This document shows, piece by piece, positions 12,186-24,900 of a DNA stretch of 64,000 nucleotides. Positions within the stretch are counted from its first letter, which is position 1. Each line of letters opens with the position of its first letter. A model generated the notes under the pieces. The model was given only the letters and a program-made list of their open reading frames with translations, made no database searches and was not told where the DNA came from. The translations under genes and the position numbers were made by a program. Source of the stretch: Campanula takesimana (Eukaryota > Streptophyta > Magnoliopsida > Asterales > Campanulaceae); contig JAOWBW010000381.1 in assembly GCA_026119855.1 (NCBI GenBank), positions 868,001 through 932,000 of the forward strand, in the 5' to 3' direction.

Positions 12186-12677
12186 ATATCATTCACGCGT
12201 AGGAGATAAGAACATATGCCGTGTGAGCTAAACTCATTGACATTTCTTATGTTAAGTAGTTAAGGAATTTTAATTCAATCACCTTTAATACTTTCTCAAA
12301 CTCCATATATATTTCCTTCGAGTCTAAATTAGAACCAAGTTTTAGCTTTCAATTATGTCGATCTTACAAAAAAGTTATTTTTAATGCTTAAAAAATAGAG
12401 CTTTAATAAAGAAAATGCATACTATTCCTTATAAGTGTTAGCGTTAATTTTATAAATTGTCATTGTTAATTTTATGAGCTTTAGTATGACATTTCTAAAT
12501 AAATAAACTTACACTTCTGCGTACGTAGTAAAAGCGTTAGTTTGTGTGGTAAAAAGGCAAATTATATACAATCATCATGACACTTATATTGTTAAAAGAG
12601 TCGGTGTGAGTGTGGATAAGTGCCGATTTGAGAGTTAATAAGTACCAATTGTTTAATAATCAGTTTCTATTAATGAA
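12186..12677. other. Unannotated AT-rich spacer
   Basis: AT-rich spacer between the copia fragment and the Helitron end. No gene, RNA or repeat boundary is supported. Confidence 0.5.
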
Positions 12678-13446
12678 CTAGTTAGTAAACCGTCGATACT
12701 CGACGGGCATAGTAAAATTAGCTAATTAAAAATTAACCTAAAATTAAAATTAGTATTTTAAATTTATAAAATTAATAAGTTCTACTTTTATCTCCACTAC
12801 CATGACTTCATGGATTATTCCATCGACTAATTAGATTATATCCTACACTAACCGGTATAATTGTAACGGTTTTAAGGTAATACATACTCCTATTGTGTCA
12901 ATCTTATACAACAACGTTAAATCTTAATTGGATGAGAGTTGATTCCCATTGGGTGTCTCATTACAAACTGCATACTTTTAAAATGGAAATATATTATTAC
13001 TTTTAAATTAATAGGTCCTACACATCATACTTACAACAATGATTCAATTATTATTTTCTACCCCAATATCTCTCTCTCATACCTCACCTTTCAAACTCAT
13101 AATACCTACACCACAAACATTTGTTAATTTGCGTGAAAATAGTATGTGTAAAACTTGTTTTCATCTTTTAAGACAATTATAGAAAACTTATAGATGATCA
13201 TCCTCTATCTCTGGTAAGTTTTCATATATTAATTCATTATCAGTATATTGTAAAACCTTAATACTCCAATATAAACTTGAGTTTGAGAAACCGTAATGAA
13301 CATGTGCTTATTGCTTGACTCAAGTCATTTTTATTGTAATAAGAGAAAATTTGATCCATATCTTAACATATGTAAATATAGTCATTGTCGTTCCTGATCT
13401 ATAAATCAAGATCGATTAGTATATTTCCTGATCTCATTGTTTGATA

Positions 13447-13683
13447 CTCCCTCTGGTCCAAAATAACTGTCACTTTTGGTCAAACAGATGTAAGTTTGAC
13501 CATTAAATTTAAACCAAAAATAATGGTCCTAAAAAAATCTAAAAATTGTTATTAAAAGTATTATTAATTATAATACAATGACAAATTTTAGATTTTTATT
13601 AGCATCAATATTTTTTATTTAAATTATTAGTCAAAGTTACATCTGATTGACCAAAAGTGACAGTTATTTTGAACCAGAGGGAG
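13447..13683. mobile_element. Stowaway MITE with near-perfect inverted repeats
   Basis: Ends CTCCCTCTGGT / ACCAGAGGGAG flanked by TA (13445-13446, 13684-13685). The inverted repeat extends over about 55 bp, including AACTGTCACTTTTGGTCAA, so the element would fold into a long hairpin. Confidence 0.9.
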
Positions 13684-16111
13684 TATAATCACAGAAAAAA
13701 AAGAGAATAGATAATATTCCATCCATCACATAATAAATAATGTAATTTAATATATAATCTATTAACAAAAGATATTATACGTTTAAATAAAAAATAATAC
13801 GTATGCAATTTATTATGGTAAATCTAAATGCTGCTTCTTTTGCCACATAATAACTTGCGCCATTCTGACTGAAATGATCAACTTTATAACATTTTGACCA
13901 AGACTTTATGAAAAAGTTATTGTCTGTTAAAAATATAAAAAAATATTTTTTATAGTATTTTAAATGGTGAATCAATAAACATTTTTAGATTTTCAATAAG
14001 ATATCATTTTTTTAATAAAGCTTTGGTCAAATTACAATTGATTTGACCATTTTAGTCAAAATAGTGCAAATTGTTAGTGAGATAAAAACTTGTGAAATTG
14101 TACGATTGTATTAACTGTGAAGTGCTACTATTGTCCTAATTTCCAATAGAATTATTATAGAATTTGAGAAACAAAGCTATACTAATTACATCGAGTATTA
14201 CGTACTAATTCGTCCTAAAGTAAAGATCATTTTTATTCTTAACCTAGAACAAAGTTTGCTATTTATTTTTGGGTAGATATAACATTCCCTCAATTTCAGA
14301 ATTCATGTAATTTTAGACTTATTCTATACGGATATTAGGAAATACAATTGTTACATGTGAAAAAGACTCACACTCCCATAAAATAATACATTTATTTGGA
14401 TAATTATTTCTTATATAAGAGGTATCATAATTATAAATAATATATAATTGATATAAAAATAATGTTTTCTTCATAATCGTAAAATATCAAATATTTTAGT
14501 ATAATAATTATTTCTTACATGATATGCATCTTGAAATGGAGAAAGAGGAGTAATATAATGAGAAAACCACCAAAGAAGCATTAGTGCTGGCTTAAAGCAA
14601 GGTTAAGTCTTGAGCTATTGGACAAAACTATCATATAGTATAAACGATTCGTCATGTATTATGGAATTGTATAATTTGAGTTGCGTTACAAATTTTACAT
14701 CATAAAAATTAGAGATACAATATCACGCAATGTTGAGAACAACTTTTTCGGATGTTAAATATTTTTGAACCTTCACATAAGTACATAAGTTGATGGGGAT
14801 CCCCACATTCCGTTTTCAATGCCTGAGAAAAGAAAATATCACCAACCTCAAAATGGATAGATTTGCAAAATAATTCGACTTCCACGTGAATGAATTTGTT
14901 TAAGGAAGGTTCAACAACTCATTGACGAATTCTTGCAGCATAGAATATTAAAGTTGAGTATTCATATTACTACCACGAAAGACACACCCATTAGTATTTT
15001 CAAAAACATCGAAAGACTTCTTTGACGAATCATACGCAGCGCGACTCTCGGCAATAGTTTTACTTATCAGAAATTAAGAAATAAAAATGACATTCTTAAA
15101 TTAAATGACAGAAAACTTGCTTCAAAAAGAAATACAGAAAAGTCAAGAATATTAGTTACTTTGTAAAAAGGAGCCTTGTAGCCGGTGCATCAGGAAATAT
15201 TTTTGGCATCAAGTTGCATCACTGCAGGATTGGTTGGCAAGCAATTTGGTGCAGCATGAAACGCCTAAAAGTTGGTAAAGCACTGAAATTTTCGATCATA
15301 AGAGTATAGCCTATACTTCCTCCATCCCGTAATGGCTTGCACCAATTTTGAAGGAATACAAATGCTACATACCATTGATGCATAAAGCACAACCATCTTC
15401 TAAAGTACTCCACACATTCTATACGTACACATCATATTTCAAAACTAAGATTTGAAATCGTTTTTTATAAAGCTCGTGTGTCTATGTAATTTTAAATCAA
15501 ACAAATTAACTACACCAAAAGTATTAGTCAAAAGAAAACTGAAAATCTGATTGGAGAAAAAAAAACATTATATCATGAAAAGCAATATGTAATCTATAAT
15601 GTATAAAAAGTAATTTTAAAAAGAATATTTACCTATAGAAGCCTCAATAATAATGCAAGAAAATCATTATAAAAGAAAATAAACAATTTACAACTACCTA
15701 GGATGAACTCAAAAGCTTGAGAGGCTGGAAAATGAGTAAATCCGAGCTATGAAAACAAAAACGGAACAAAAAAAGAATACAAAGAAAGAAAGTTAAAGAT
15801 TGGTATCAATATAGTAGATTATATTTCCATAACCAAACAAAGCAATAACTCCTAAATTTGTGCTTTCAGAAAAAATAATATTACTCGTAACTCTTAAATT
15901 TGTGCTTACAATTTGATAACATTTGGTATTCAAATAATTTCCTTAACTGATTAAATGGGTCAACTCTCGTCCACAAAATTTTAAGTAAAAATCTGTTCCC
16001 TTTTTTTATTAGCCTTAATAATTGAAGGCTTATGTGAACGCTTATTAACTAAGAAAATGGGCATAAATAAGGTAATTAGGTTAGTTTTTAGCCATGATAT
16101 ACTACATGTGA

Positions 16112-16599
16112 TGTATCCGATTTATGATTCTTATTCATGAGTAGTTGCTGAAAGATAAAGGCTTCAAAATTTAAAATTTATTTTTAAAATTTAATCTTTG
16201 AATCAGCAGAATTATTTAAAATGTAGGTTGTTTTTTTAAATCATCAAACTTGTGTTGACGAATTAAATGCCGCCACGTGGCTTTCCACGTCACAATTCCA
16301 CTTGGCGCGATGTGAGGCCTGGAAATGTTCCTGCTTTTATATATTATATATAGATATATTATATAGATGTATCCAATTTATGATTCTTATTCATGAGTAG
16401 TTGCTGAAAGATAAAGCCTTCAAAATTTAAATTTTAATCTTTGAATCAGCAGAATTATTTAGAATGTAGGTTGTTTTTTTTTTTAAATCATCAAACTTGT
16501 GCTGACGAATTAAATGCCGTCACGTGGCTTTCCACGTCACAATTCCACGTGGTGATATGTGAGGCATAGAAATGTTCCTGCTTTTATATATTATATAGA
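16112..16599 (-). repeat. Tandemly duplicated Helitron 5' end (two copies, about 256 and 232 bp)
   Basis: Copy 1 (about 16112-16367) and copy 2 (about 16368-16599) share the same order of blocks: GTATCC(G/A)ATTTATGATTC, ATCTTTGAATCAGCAG, the CCACGTGGCTTTCCACGTCA block and TGTTCCTGCTTTTATATATT. Each ends in ...TATAGA followed by T, so each is a full candidate 5' terminus on the minus strand. Confidence 0.85.
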
Positions 16600-17205
16600 T
16601 CAAACTTTGGATCTAAAATTCTAAACTGTGCATGTTATAAAAAGATCACTTCATTTGATTTTTGATGATCAAAACAGTAAATTTTGTCCAAACATTAATG
16701 TTAGACTAATCATCTTAAAAATTCATAGGATTGTTATTTGTAATGCACGTGATGATGTATCAATCATTTTTATAAAATTACATTATTAGTATGATTAGAC
16801 TGATACTAAAATTTGATTAAAAATTGACTTGTTTTGATCTCAAAAATCAAATAAAACAATCACAAAGAGAGTATTTTCCTAAAGTGTAAGAGAAATTAAA
16901 TTTTATAAAATTTTATGAAAAATCATGCAATGAATAGGTAGAAATTACATGAACTCAAATTCAAAAGTTACATATCCATTTAAAGTTCACACACAGAAAA
17001 CGACCTTTCATGGTCATGCAATTAGTGTTTACACATTCATTTGGGATGGTTATTATTTCTCAAAAAAAAAAAAAAAAAAAAAAACCACATAAAGCTTGAA
17101 ATGAGTGATCAAGTCACAAATAAGTGGTACTTTTGTGAATAATTTCCTTTTATTTTATTTTATTTTCATTTTCAACGATTTCTACCACAGTAAAACTTCT
17201 AATTA
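16600..17205. other. Spacer with a weak palindromic segment and an A-run
   Basis: 16638-16865 has imperfect inverted arms (TTTGATTTTTGATGATCAAAAC and GTTTTGATCTCAAAAATCAAA type), possibly an old MITE. A pure A-run of about 24 lies at 17060-17083. No coding sequence. Confidence 0.4.
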
Positions 17206-17446
17206 CTCCATCCGTTCCAGACTAAGGTTCTTACTTTCCTTTTTAGTTTGTACCAGACTAAGGTTCTTAGTTGCTTTATTACTTAAAATAAACTATGGGA
17301 CCCACTTGTCATTCTCACAACAAAAACTTTCTACCCACTTTATCTCTCTTACTTTTTCTTACTTACTTTTTCATACTCACAACATTTACTTTTTCTTAAT
17401 CTCCGTGTAAACTCAAACTAAGAACCTTAGCTCGGGACGGAGGCAG
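17206..17446. mobile_element. Stowaway MITE, family A
   Basis: Flanked by TA. Left end CTCCATCCGTTCC, right end GGGACGGAGGCAG. The interior carries ACTAAGGTTCTTACTTTCC twice, GGGACCCACTTGTCATTCTC and TACTTTTTCTTAATCTCCG, blocks shared with the copies at 18074, 19033 and 30939. Confidence 0.8.
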
Positions 17447-17900
17447 TAAAAAAAAAAAAGGGGTGTGATTAAAAAACTTGTACTGTGAAATAACGCCAAA
17501 AGTACGAAATTCAGCACCATTCCCGCTGTGGCCTTACCCACCCCAGCTCCTGCCTGCATGTTCGATTCCTTTTGTCCATTTTTCTCACCTTTCAAAGCAA
17601 TAACGTATGAATTTTTTTTTCACTATACTCGTAATTTACAATAAATATCGAGTAATTATAGCAGTTTTTTTTTTTTTTTTTTTTCTGTTAAAACATGTAG
17701 TTTTTTTTGTTCATCCAATTCGGTTTTAGTTTGGATTCGAGCTGGGCAAGGCTTTAAAGATATTAATACCAAATAGAGCTGCATTCTCAAGACTCGAAGT
17801 CCAAACTTTTTATCAAGCTAAAACAATCACATAATCTCAAGTTTTTATTTTACTGAACGGAGTTATTGTCAAAATTATCACCATAAAATTTCTACTATAA
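17447..17900. other. Unannotated spacer
   Basis: A-rich and T-rich runs (17664-17683 is a T-run) with no ORF of note and no recognised repeat end. Confidence 0.5.
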
Positions 17901-18073
17901 CTAGTAGGTAACCGTGCTTTGCACGAGAAACTTATTTATTATTTTTTTGTATTTTTTTTGTTGTAAATCATTTTTATTTATTATGATAATTAAAATTTGA
18001 ATATAAAGTTGAGTTATTATTGTTATGAAGTAACTTTAAGTTTTACAGACGTTTGATTGAATAATATTAGCTA

Positions 18074-18305
18074 CTCCCTCCGTCCCAATTTAAAGTTCTT
18101 AGTTTGACTTTGCACGGAGATTAAGAAAAAGTAAATGTTGTGAGTATAAAAAGTAAAGTGAGAGAGAGAAAGTGGGTAGGGAGTTTTTGTTGTGAGAATG
18201 ACAAGTGGGTCCCACTTTCCATTTTAGATCATAAAGTAAAGTAAGAACCTTAAATTGGGACAAACTAAAAAGGAAAGTAAGAACCTTAAAACGAGACAGA
18301 TGGAG
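18074..18305. mobile_element. Stowaway MITE, family A (inverted relative to 17206)
   Basis: TA-flanked, CTCCCTCCGTCCC ... GAGACAGATGGAG. It contains the GGAGATTAAGAAAAAGTAAA and GACAAGTGGGTCCCAC blocks of family A. Confidence 0.85.
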
Positions 18306-18612
18306 TATTATCTAATAAATAATTTCATAATATATACACATTGTAATTAGTAAATATAAAAGTTTATAATGTACATCTAATGTGTTAGTAAAATAATAAT
18401 TTTACTATATCTTAAAAAATATTTTTTCGTCTCAAAAACAAACTTATACTATTAATAGTAATAATTAATTTATATAATAACTACAGACTTTTATAATTAA
18501 TTAATACTATTAATTATAATTGTTAACATACTAATATAATATCTATTATGATTAATTATTAATATTAAAAGTAAAAATTAACATATAGAGTAACTATTAT
18601 GGTTAATTAATA

Positions 18613-18900
18613 CTCCCCCTGTTCTAGAATAAGAGTCTTACCTTGTTTGCGGACACTTAAACAATAGAAAATGGGTAAACATTGCAAGTGGGTTGAGTGT
18701 ATAATTGTCCAAAACACTACTCATAGTGTAAGTGAACAAAAAGTAAGTTTGGTTTTTTTGTAATTATAGAAGCATTAGAAGGATAAAATTGTCCAAATCA
18801 CTATTCATTCTTTCCGATCATTTGTCATTTTGGGAAAGAGACTCTTACTTCGGGACATACCAAAATAGAAAGTAAGACTCTTACTCTCGGAATAAGTGAG
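18613..18900. mobile_element. Stowaway-like MITE, family B
   Basis: TA-flanked, CTCCCCCTGTTCTAGAATAA ... TTACTCTCGGAATAAGTGAG. Arms AGAGTCTTACC and AGTAAGACTCTTAC pair. The interior is unlike family A. Confidence 0.7.
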
Positions 18901-19032
18901 TACTTTTTAACACATATTCTATAATGCTTAACTAATACTATTATGATAACTAAAACTATTAATAGTAATTTTTAATTTATTTAATAATTAATTATAATAG
19001 TTAATTGTAAATATTGACTACAATAACAAATA

Positions 19033-19259
19033 CTTTCTCTGTCCGATTTAAGGTTCTTACTTTCCTTTTTAGTTTGTCCCAATTTAAAGTTCTTACTTTA
19101 CTTTATTACCTAAAATGGAAACTGGGACCCACTTGTTATTCTCACAACAAAAACTCACTACCTACTTTCTTTCTCTTTACTTTTCATACTCACATCATTT
19201 ATTTTTTCTTAATGTCCGTGTAAAGTCAAAATAGGAACTTTATAGTGGGACGGAGGGAG
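19033..19259. mobile_element. Stowaway MITE, family A
   Basis: TA-flanked, CTTTCTCTGTCCGATTTAAG ... AGTGGGACGGAGGGAG. Carries the family A blocks GGGACCCACTTG and TTTTTTCTTAATGTCCGTG. Confidence 0.85.
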
Positions 19260-19261
19260 TA

Positions 19262-19520
19262 ACTATTAATAGTTAACTGTTATTTGCTTAACACCATTAG
19301 CTAATACTATTAGTTACTACATAAGGTAACTATTATAATAGTTATTACTAATAATAGTAATAGTTAACTAATATAGTTAACTATAATATAGTAACTATTA
19401 CTAATAAGAGTAATAGTTAACTGTAATGGTTAACTATTACAGTTAACAATTACTAATAATAATAATAGTTACTATAATAGTTAACTATTATAGTTACCCT
19501 TTATAGTAACTATTATTATT
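19262..19520. repeat. TAACTATTA / TAATAGTTA simple repeat
   Basis: Irregular array of TAACTATTA and its complement TAATAGTTA, interleaved so that almost any stretch can fold back. Located near the 5' end of the Helitron. Confidence 0.75.
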
Positions 19521-19661
19521 AGCTAATAAAAAGAAAATGAAAAGTCACTTATTTATTACTAGTATATTGTTGATGTGGCTTCTCCAAATGCAAGCTTTCT
19601 CCATTGTTTGTCCACATGTGAATACCATAGCTCTTTTGGCCAACTTTAATATATATATAGA

Positions 19662-19891
19662 TTTAGAATTACGGTATCAATGACATGGTATTTATGTTAA
19701 TAATTTGTTGTAATGTTGAATAATATTAATGTATGTCTTTATGTGACTTAACTAAAATGTGCTCTAACTGAATGTTTATTATTCACTTGAAGTTAAAGAT
19801 TAATAAAGTTTATTTTGATTTTATTTCTTCATAATGATTTTGTTTCATGATACTTTAAAAAAAAATGATTTTGTTTCATGAGGGTTTGAAT
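19662..19891. other. Unannotated spacer
   Basis: AT-rich spacer. GTTTCATGAGGGTTTGAA at its right end has an inverted partner near 21170-21187, beyond the hAT element. Confidence 0.4.
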
Positions 19892-20949
19892 TAGGGGTGT
19901 AAACGGTTCGGTTTAGCTCGCTTTGGGCGGTTTTAGAGACCGAACCGCTAGTCATCGGTTTGAGAAAATCTCAAACCGAGCTGAACCGCCAAAACCTCCA
20001 AACCGAACTGAACCAAACCGCAATAGTTCGGTTCGGTTAAGCTCAAACCGCGGTTTAATATATCGGTTCAGACCGCGGTCTGAACCACAGTTCAAACCAC
20101 GGCCCAAACCACGGCTCAAACCGTGTCTCAAACCGCGGCCCAAACCGCCCAAACCATGGCCCAAAACGGAAAGAATCCAACTCTACTAAAAAGAGAGTAC
20201 TTAAATCCTGTTAAGGATGAAGCATAAACAAAATCAATTTCGATCAAAATTTAAGCAAATGAACTTCAATCACTCCAATCTAGAGCTAAGAATATAATAT
20301 TCATAGATTAATTGATATACTTACTGAGAACTTGCTCTGCAGAGAACCTTCTGGATACGTCTTTACATAGCATTCGACGAAGAAGATCCTTGGCCGCCGG
20401 CGACACTGAGTGAAAAAGTCGAGACGGAAACCGTAGATGCGCACGCAGAACCGCCTCAAAAATCTCAGTCGACAATTAAGACGCTTGAGGTGAAGGTGGA
20501 GGCGGAGGAAGGTGGAAGCGATGGGGAGAGGAAGAAGAAGAAGGAGTCTGACTGTCGAGATCAAGATCGAGAGAATTCGAGAGATCGCAAATGGTGGAGG
20601 CGGAGGAAGACGAACTAATGAATTGAAACTTGAGGTCTTAATGATAAAAATAGGGTTTCCTAAAATGAACGGTGGATAATCAACCCTAGGTAAAATATCA
20701 ATGGTCCAAATTACTTGGTTCGGTTTAGGGGTTCGGTTTATAGGTTCGGTTTGCACGGTTCGGTTTAGCTCGGTCTGGTTCGGTCTGGTTCGACTTCAGT
20801 GGAAAAACCGTAAACTGAACCGAACCACACGGTTTACTGATTTTCAAGACCGTAGCTGAACCGCTGGTATGTAAAAACCGAACCAAACCGCTCGGTCTGG
20901 TTCGGTTCGGTCTCGAACCGCGGTTCGAGCCGAACCACTGACGCCCCTA
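19892..20949. mobile_element. Non-autonomous hAT element with perfect 8-bp duplication
   Basis: Ends TAGGGGTGTAAACGGTTCGG and, on the complement, TAGGGGCGTCAGTGGTTCGG. Flanked by GTTTGAAT exactly repeated at 19884-19891 and 20950-20957. Subterminal regions are dense in AACCG/CGGTT units; 20040-20165 is an array of AAACCGCGGCCC/AAACCACGGCTC. The centre (about 20200-20700) is unique sequence with a 151-codon minus-strand frame of no recognised family. It might be captured gene sequence or filler. Confidence 0.85.
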
Positions 20950-20957
20950 GTTTGAAT

Positions 20958-21747
20958 GCGATGAGTTCGATGAATATGTGCATATTTCATGAAATTAGAG
21001 TTTCTTGAATAAAAATAATCATAAAAGTTGTTAAAACTTCATAATAAATGTGGTCAATTCAAATTAAACAAAATAAAAATTATAGTACGTCAATAATTTT
21101 GAGAAAAGAGACATATTTTATGTTGATAGCATAATTACTAGAAGAAAGCCGATAATCATTCTGGGTGTTCAAACCCTCATGAAACAAACGTGTTCATCAT
21201 ATATAAACAATTCGCAAATCTCCAAAGCAAAATTTTGCGTCAGTCTTAACGATGTAAAAGTACTTCTTTTGTCCTTAAAACCAATTTACATATTTTCTGA
21301 TAATAAATATTTTTAAAGAGAGTTTATCTCTCGTAAAACGCGTTTTACCAAGTGATTAGAAAAAACGTGTTTTGCAAAAACGGCGAGATTTGTCAGGAAA
21401 AAACTTCAAATGACAATTTGAAGGCCTAAACAACGTTTTTTGGTGATTTTAAACATGGAATCAGGGGGAAATGCCTGATGACTTATGTTTCTCTTCAAAT
21501 TTCCTTTCAAAATAACCCATTTGGATATCATTTTCAAAGGTTCTGGCTATTCAATTCAAAGGTTCTGGCTATCAGTCTCAAAGGTTCTTTTCAGCTTTAA
21601 AGGTTCTTTCAAAATGCTCTCTGGCTATAAAAAATACTACAACTGGCTATCAAAAACACTAGAACTTACACTAAAAAATACTCACTTGCACTAAAAAAAT
21701 CATTTTTTTTTAATTTTTTTTTCTATACAGAACTTCTATTATTTCTA
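20958..21747. repeat. Left half of a foldback/minisatellite repeat (GGTTCTGG units)
   Basis: 21530-21660 carries repeated CAAAGGTTCTGGCTAT units. 21330-21385 carries AAAACGCGTTTTACC and AAAACGTGTTTTGC. These are inverted partners of TCCAGAACC units and the AAAACGCGATTTACC block at 26415-26940, so the Ale element sits near the middle of an imperfect palindrome. The rest is AT-rich with no gene. Confidence 0.5.
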
Positions 21748-21752
21748 TACAT

Positions 21753-21949
21753 TATAGAGAAGTATAATAGAATTTGAAGTAAATGTCATTGCACTGAATA
21801 ATAAATTGTACAAGAGTTTATATACAAGACTATCTTGGTCCCTAAGCTACAATAATTAAGGAAAAGATAATAACTAAAACTAGAGAATAATTACAAATAA
21901 TAACAAGAATATTAAGAGGGATATTTAGAGATCTTGAGTAATCTTATCA
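21753..21949 (-). repeat. 3' LTR of the Ale-type element
   Basis: 197 bp, identical to 26213-26409. The end of pol (stop at 21925-21927) overlaps this LTR by about 25 bp. Confidence 0.9.
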
Positions 21950-24900
21950 GGCTCCCGCAAGATGGACGTTCCATGGAAAAGGCCAATCTTGGAGAGTAGT
22001 GAACCAAACCGAGCACGAGGGAGAGGTTTGGTGAGAACATCCGCTAACTGGTCGTTTCCGGAGATGTGTTGCACACGAAGAGAGCCCAAGTTAACTTGTT
22101 CGCGGACAAAATGAAAGGCAAGGGCAAGATGTTTCATTCTTGAGTGAAAAACCGGGTTGGCGGAGTAGTGAGTTCCACCTAGGTTGTCGCAGTAAATAAA
22201 AGGGCAGTAGAGAGATGAATGTCGAGTTCCTGTAACAGATTTCGGACCCAGATCAGCTCTGCTGTAGCAGCTGTAACAGCCCGGAATTCGGCTTCGGTGG
22301 ATGAGCGAGCGAGAGCTCGTTGTTTGCGAGAGGACCATGCAATGGGGTTTTTACCAAGGTAGACCAAGAAGCCGGTTGTGGATATGTAATCATCTTTATC
22401 ACCTGCCCAGTCAGCATCGCAAAAGGCGTGAAGGGACAGAGGTGTGTTGCGATAAATTTGAATACCAAGATGAAGAGTACCATGTAAATACCGCAGAAGT
22501 CGTTTAAGAGTGACCCAATGAGATTCTTGAGGATCTTGCATGAATTGGGCAAGTTTGTTAACGGAGAAGGCTATATCCGGTCGGGTGAGAGAGAGGTATT
22601 GGAGAGCCCCAACGATAGAACGATATTCGGTGGGTTGACAGATTGGTGAGGGCGGATAGTGGGTGAGAGAGGTGGAAGAAGCCATGGGTGTGGGAGAGGG
22701 TTTAGAGTTGAGCATATTGTGCCTAGCAAGGAGATCATGGGCATATTTAGATTGGGTGAGCAGGAGACCATTTTGGTTGGGAGTGACTTCGATACCAAGA
22801 AAATATAAGAGAGGACCAAGGTCTTTAAGAGAGAAGCGAGAGGAGAGGTGAGTGATGAAGTTAGTGAGTAGAGAAGAGGAGGAACCCGTGACAATAATGT
22901 CGTCAACGTAGACCAAAAGAAAAAGACGATGAGAAGAGGTAGAGTAGAGAAACAGGGAGGGGTCGGCCAAGGAAGGTTTGAATCCATAGGAGATGAGATA
23001 GGATTTGAGTTCCTTGTACCAAGCTCGTGGAGCTTGTTTGAGGCCGTAGATTGCCTTTTTGAGTTGGCAGACATGAGAGGGGTGTGTAGGGTCGGTAAAG
23101 CCGGAAGGTTGGGACATGTAGACAGTTTCATGGAGATTACCTTGAAGAAAGGCGTTGTTTATGTCAAGTTGGCGAAGTGACCAACCGTTGCTAAGAGCAA
23201 GAGAGAGAAAAAGACGGACAGTGACGGGTTTGACTACGGGGCTGAAAGTGTCGGAGTAATCAACACCCGGACGCTGATGAAAGCCTTTGGAAACGAGACG
23301 GGCTTTGTATTTATTGATGGTGTTGTCGGGATTGTATTTTATTCGAAACACCCATTTGCAACCGACAATGTTAGGGGCATTTTGAGAAGGGACAAGAGAC
23401 CAGGTATGGTTGTTAGTGAGATCATGATATTCGTCCTCCATGGCAGCACGCCAAAGAGGTGAGGAGAGGGCTTGTTTGACGGTTTTGGGAAGATCAGTGG
23501 GAGAGGAGAGGGATGCAAGGTTGGCATATTTGGGATTAGGTTTGGTGATGTTATTTTGGAGACGGGTAGTCATATGATGGTAGGAAGTGTGTGGTGGAGC
23601 GGGCTGAGAAGAGGAGGAAGAGGACTGGGGGGTTTCGGTTTGATCAGAGGCAGTGGAAGGAGATGGAGTGTTGGAAGGAGAGGGAGACCGAGATGTGTTA
23701 AGAGATGTAGAGGGCTCGGGAGATGTGGTTGGGACAGAGGTAGGGGTTTGAGGAGTAGAGTTGACCGAATTGGAAATGGAGGCATAATGAGAAGGAGATG
23801 GGGGATCCGGATTGGTGGTGGAAGCAGTAGGAGTGAGAGGTAGTATGGAGATGGAAAAGTTGCACCATTGAGTGGGGTTAAGACTTGGTGAGGTTACAGT
23901 TGAGGAGTTTAAGGAAGGGTAGGGAAAGGAGGTTTCTACAAATTTCACATGACGGGACGTGTAAACTCGACTTGTTTTAGGATCGAGACAGTGATAGGCA
24001 CTTTGGGTAGGAGAGTAGCCTACGAAAATGCGCGGAATGGAGCGGGGGGCTAGTTTGTGAGGGGTGTATGGGCGGAGCCAAGGGTAGCAAAGACACCCAA
24101 AGTTTCTAAGTTTGGAGTAGTTAGGTGGTTTTTGAAATAAACGGAGATAGGGAGAGTCATTGTTTAGGGTAGATGTGGGAAGACGATTGATGAGGTAGGT
24201 GGCTGTGGTGAATGCAAATGGCCAGAAGGTGAGGGGAAGTTGGGCATGAGAGAGTAGGGCAAGTCCTGTTTCAACAATATGTCGATGTCGTCTTTCGGCA
24301 TAGCCATTGTGTTCGGGGGTGTGAGGTGGGGATGTTAGGTGAGAAATGCCATTTGTAGATAGAGTAGAGGCAAGTTTTAAGTATTCTCCACCATTGTCGG
24401 AGTAGAGTTGTATTATGGGTTTGTTGAAGAATTTTTCAACAAGAGCTTTAAAACGAGTAAAGGTTGCTAGTGTATCGGATTTTTGCTGTAGTGGGTAGAA
24501 CCATATATATTTGGTGAAATGGTCCACAAAGATAACATAGTATTTGAATTTATCTTGAGAATAGAGAGAAGAGGTCCAAACATCAGAAAAAACAAGTTCA
24601 AGAGGTGAATGAGAAGTAAGAGTAGAAACAGAAAATGGAAGTTTGTGACTTTTATTCATATCACAAGCATTACAATTGGAACTAGAAATAAAGGGAATAG
24701 ATAAAGAAATTTTTTATTTAAAACTGAAATAATAGGAGGGGCGGGGTGTCTGAGTCTGTGATGCCAAGAAGTAGAAGACCCGGAGATGCTAGGATGCGCT
24801 TGAGTAGAGGAAGGGTACCAAAGATAGACTCCACGTTCGCAAGTGCCATGGAGAAGAACTTTATTGGTGGTGATTTCCTTGATAAGAAAGGAAGAAGGTG

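Larger units (their letters stand above)
12678..16599 (-). mobile_element. Non-autonomous Helitron (minus strand)
   Basis: Read on the minus strand, the right end starts TCTATATAATATATAAAAGC, a typical plant Helitron 5' end. The left end finishes with hairpin CCCGTCGAGTATCGACGG, a short spacer and CTAG (12678-12681). The flanks are A on the left and T on the right, the expected A/T insertion context. No Rep/helicase coding sequence is present. Inside is a Stowaway MITE (13447-13683). The 5' terminus is duplicated (see 16112-16599). No captured gene was recognised in the interior (about 13700-16100), which has no ORF above about 66 codons. Confidence 0.75.
17901..19661 (-). mobile_element. Non-autonomous Helitron (minus strand) hosting three MITEs
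   Basis: The minus-strand 5' end reads TCTATATATATATTAAAG. The 3' end has hairpin CGTGCAAAGCACG, a spacer and CTAG (17901-17904). The flanks are A and T. No coding sequence is seen. Three Stowaway MITEs are nested inside (18074, 18613, 19033). 19262-19520 is made of TAACTATTA/TAATAGTTA units. Confidence 0.75.

Noticed and set aside
14283..14555. Possible Stowaway MITE (TTCCCTCAATTTCAG ... CTTGAAATGGAGAAAGAGG)
   Set aside because: Only the outer dozen bases look paired and the TA flanks are unclear.
15300..15420. CTTCCTCCATCCCGTAATGG MITE-like end
   Set aside because: No second end found; too little to call.
20301..20756. 151-codon minus-strand open frame in the hAT element
   Set aside because: Runs from unique filler into AACCG subterminal repeats and has no recognisable domain; treated as chance or captured sequence.
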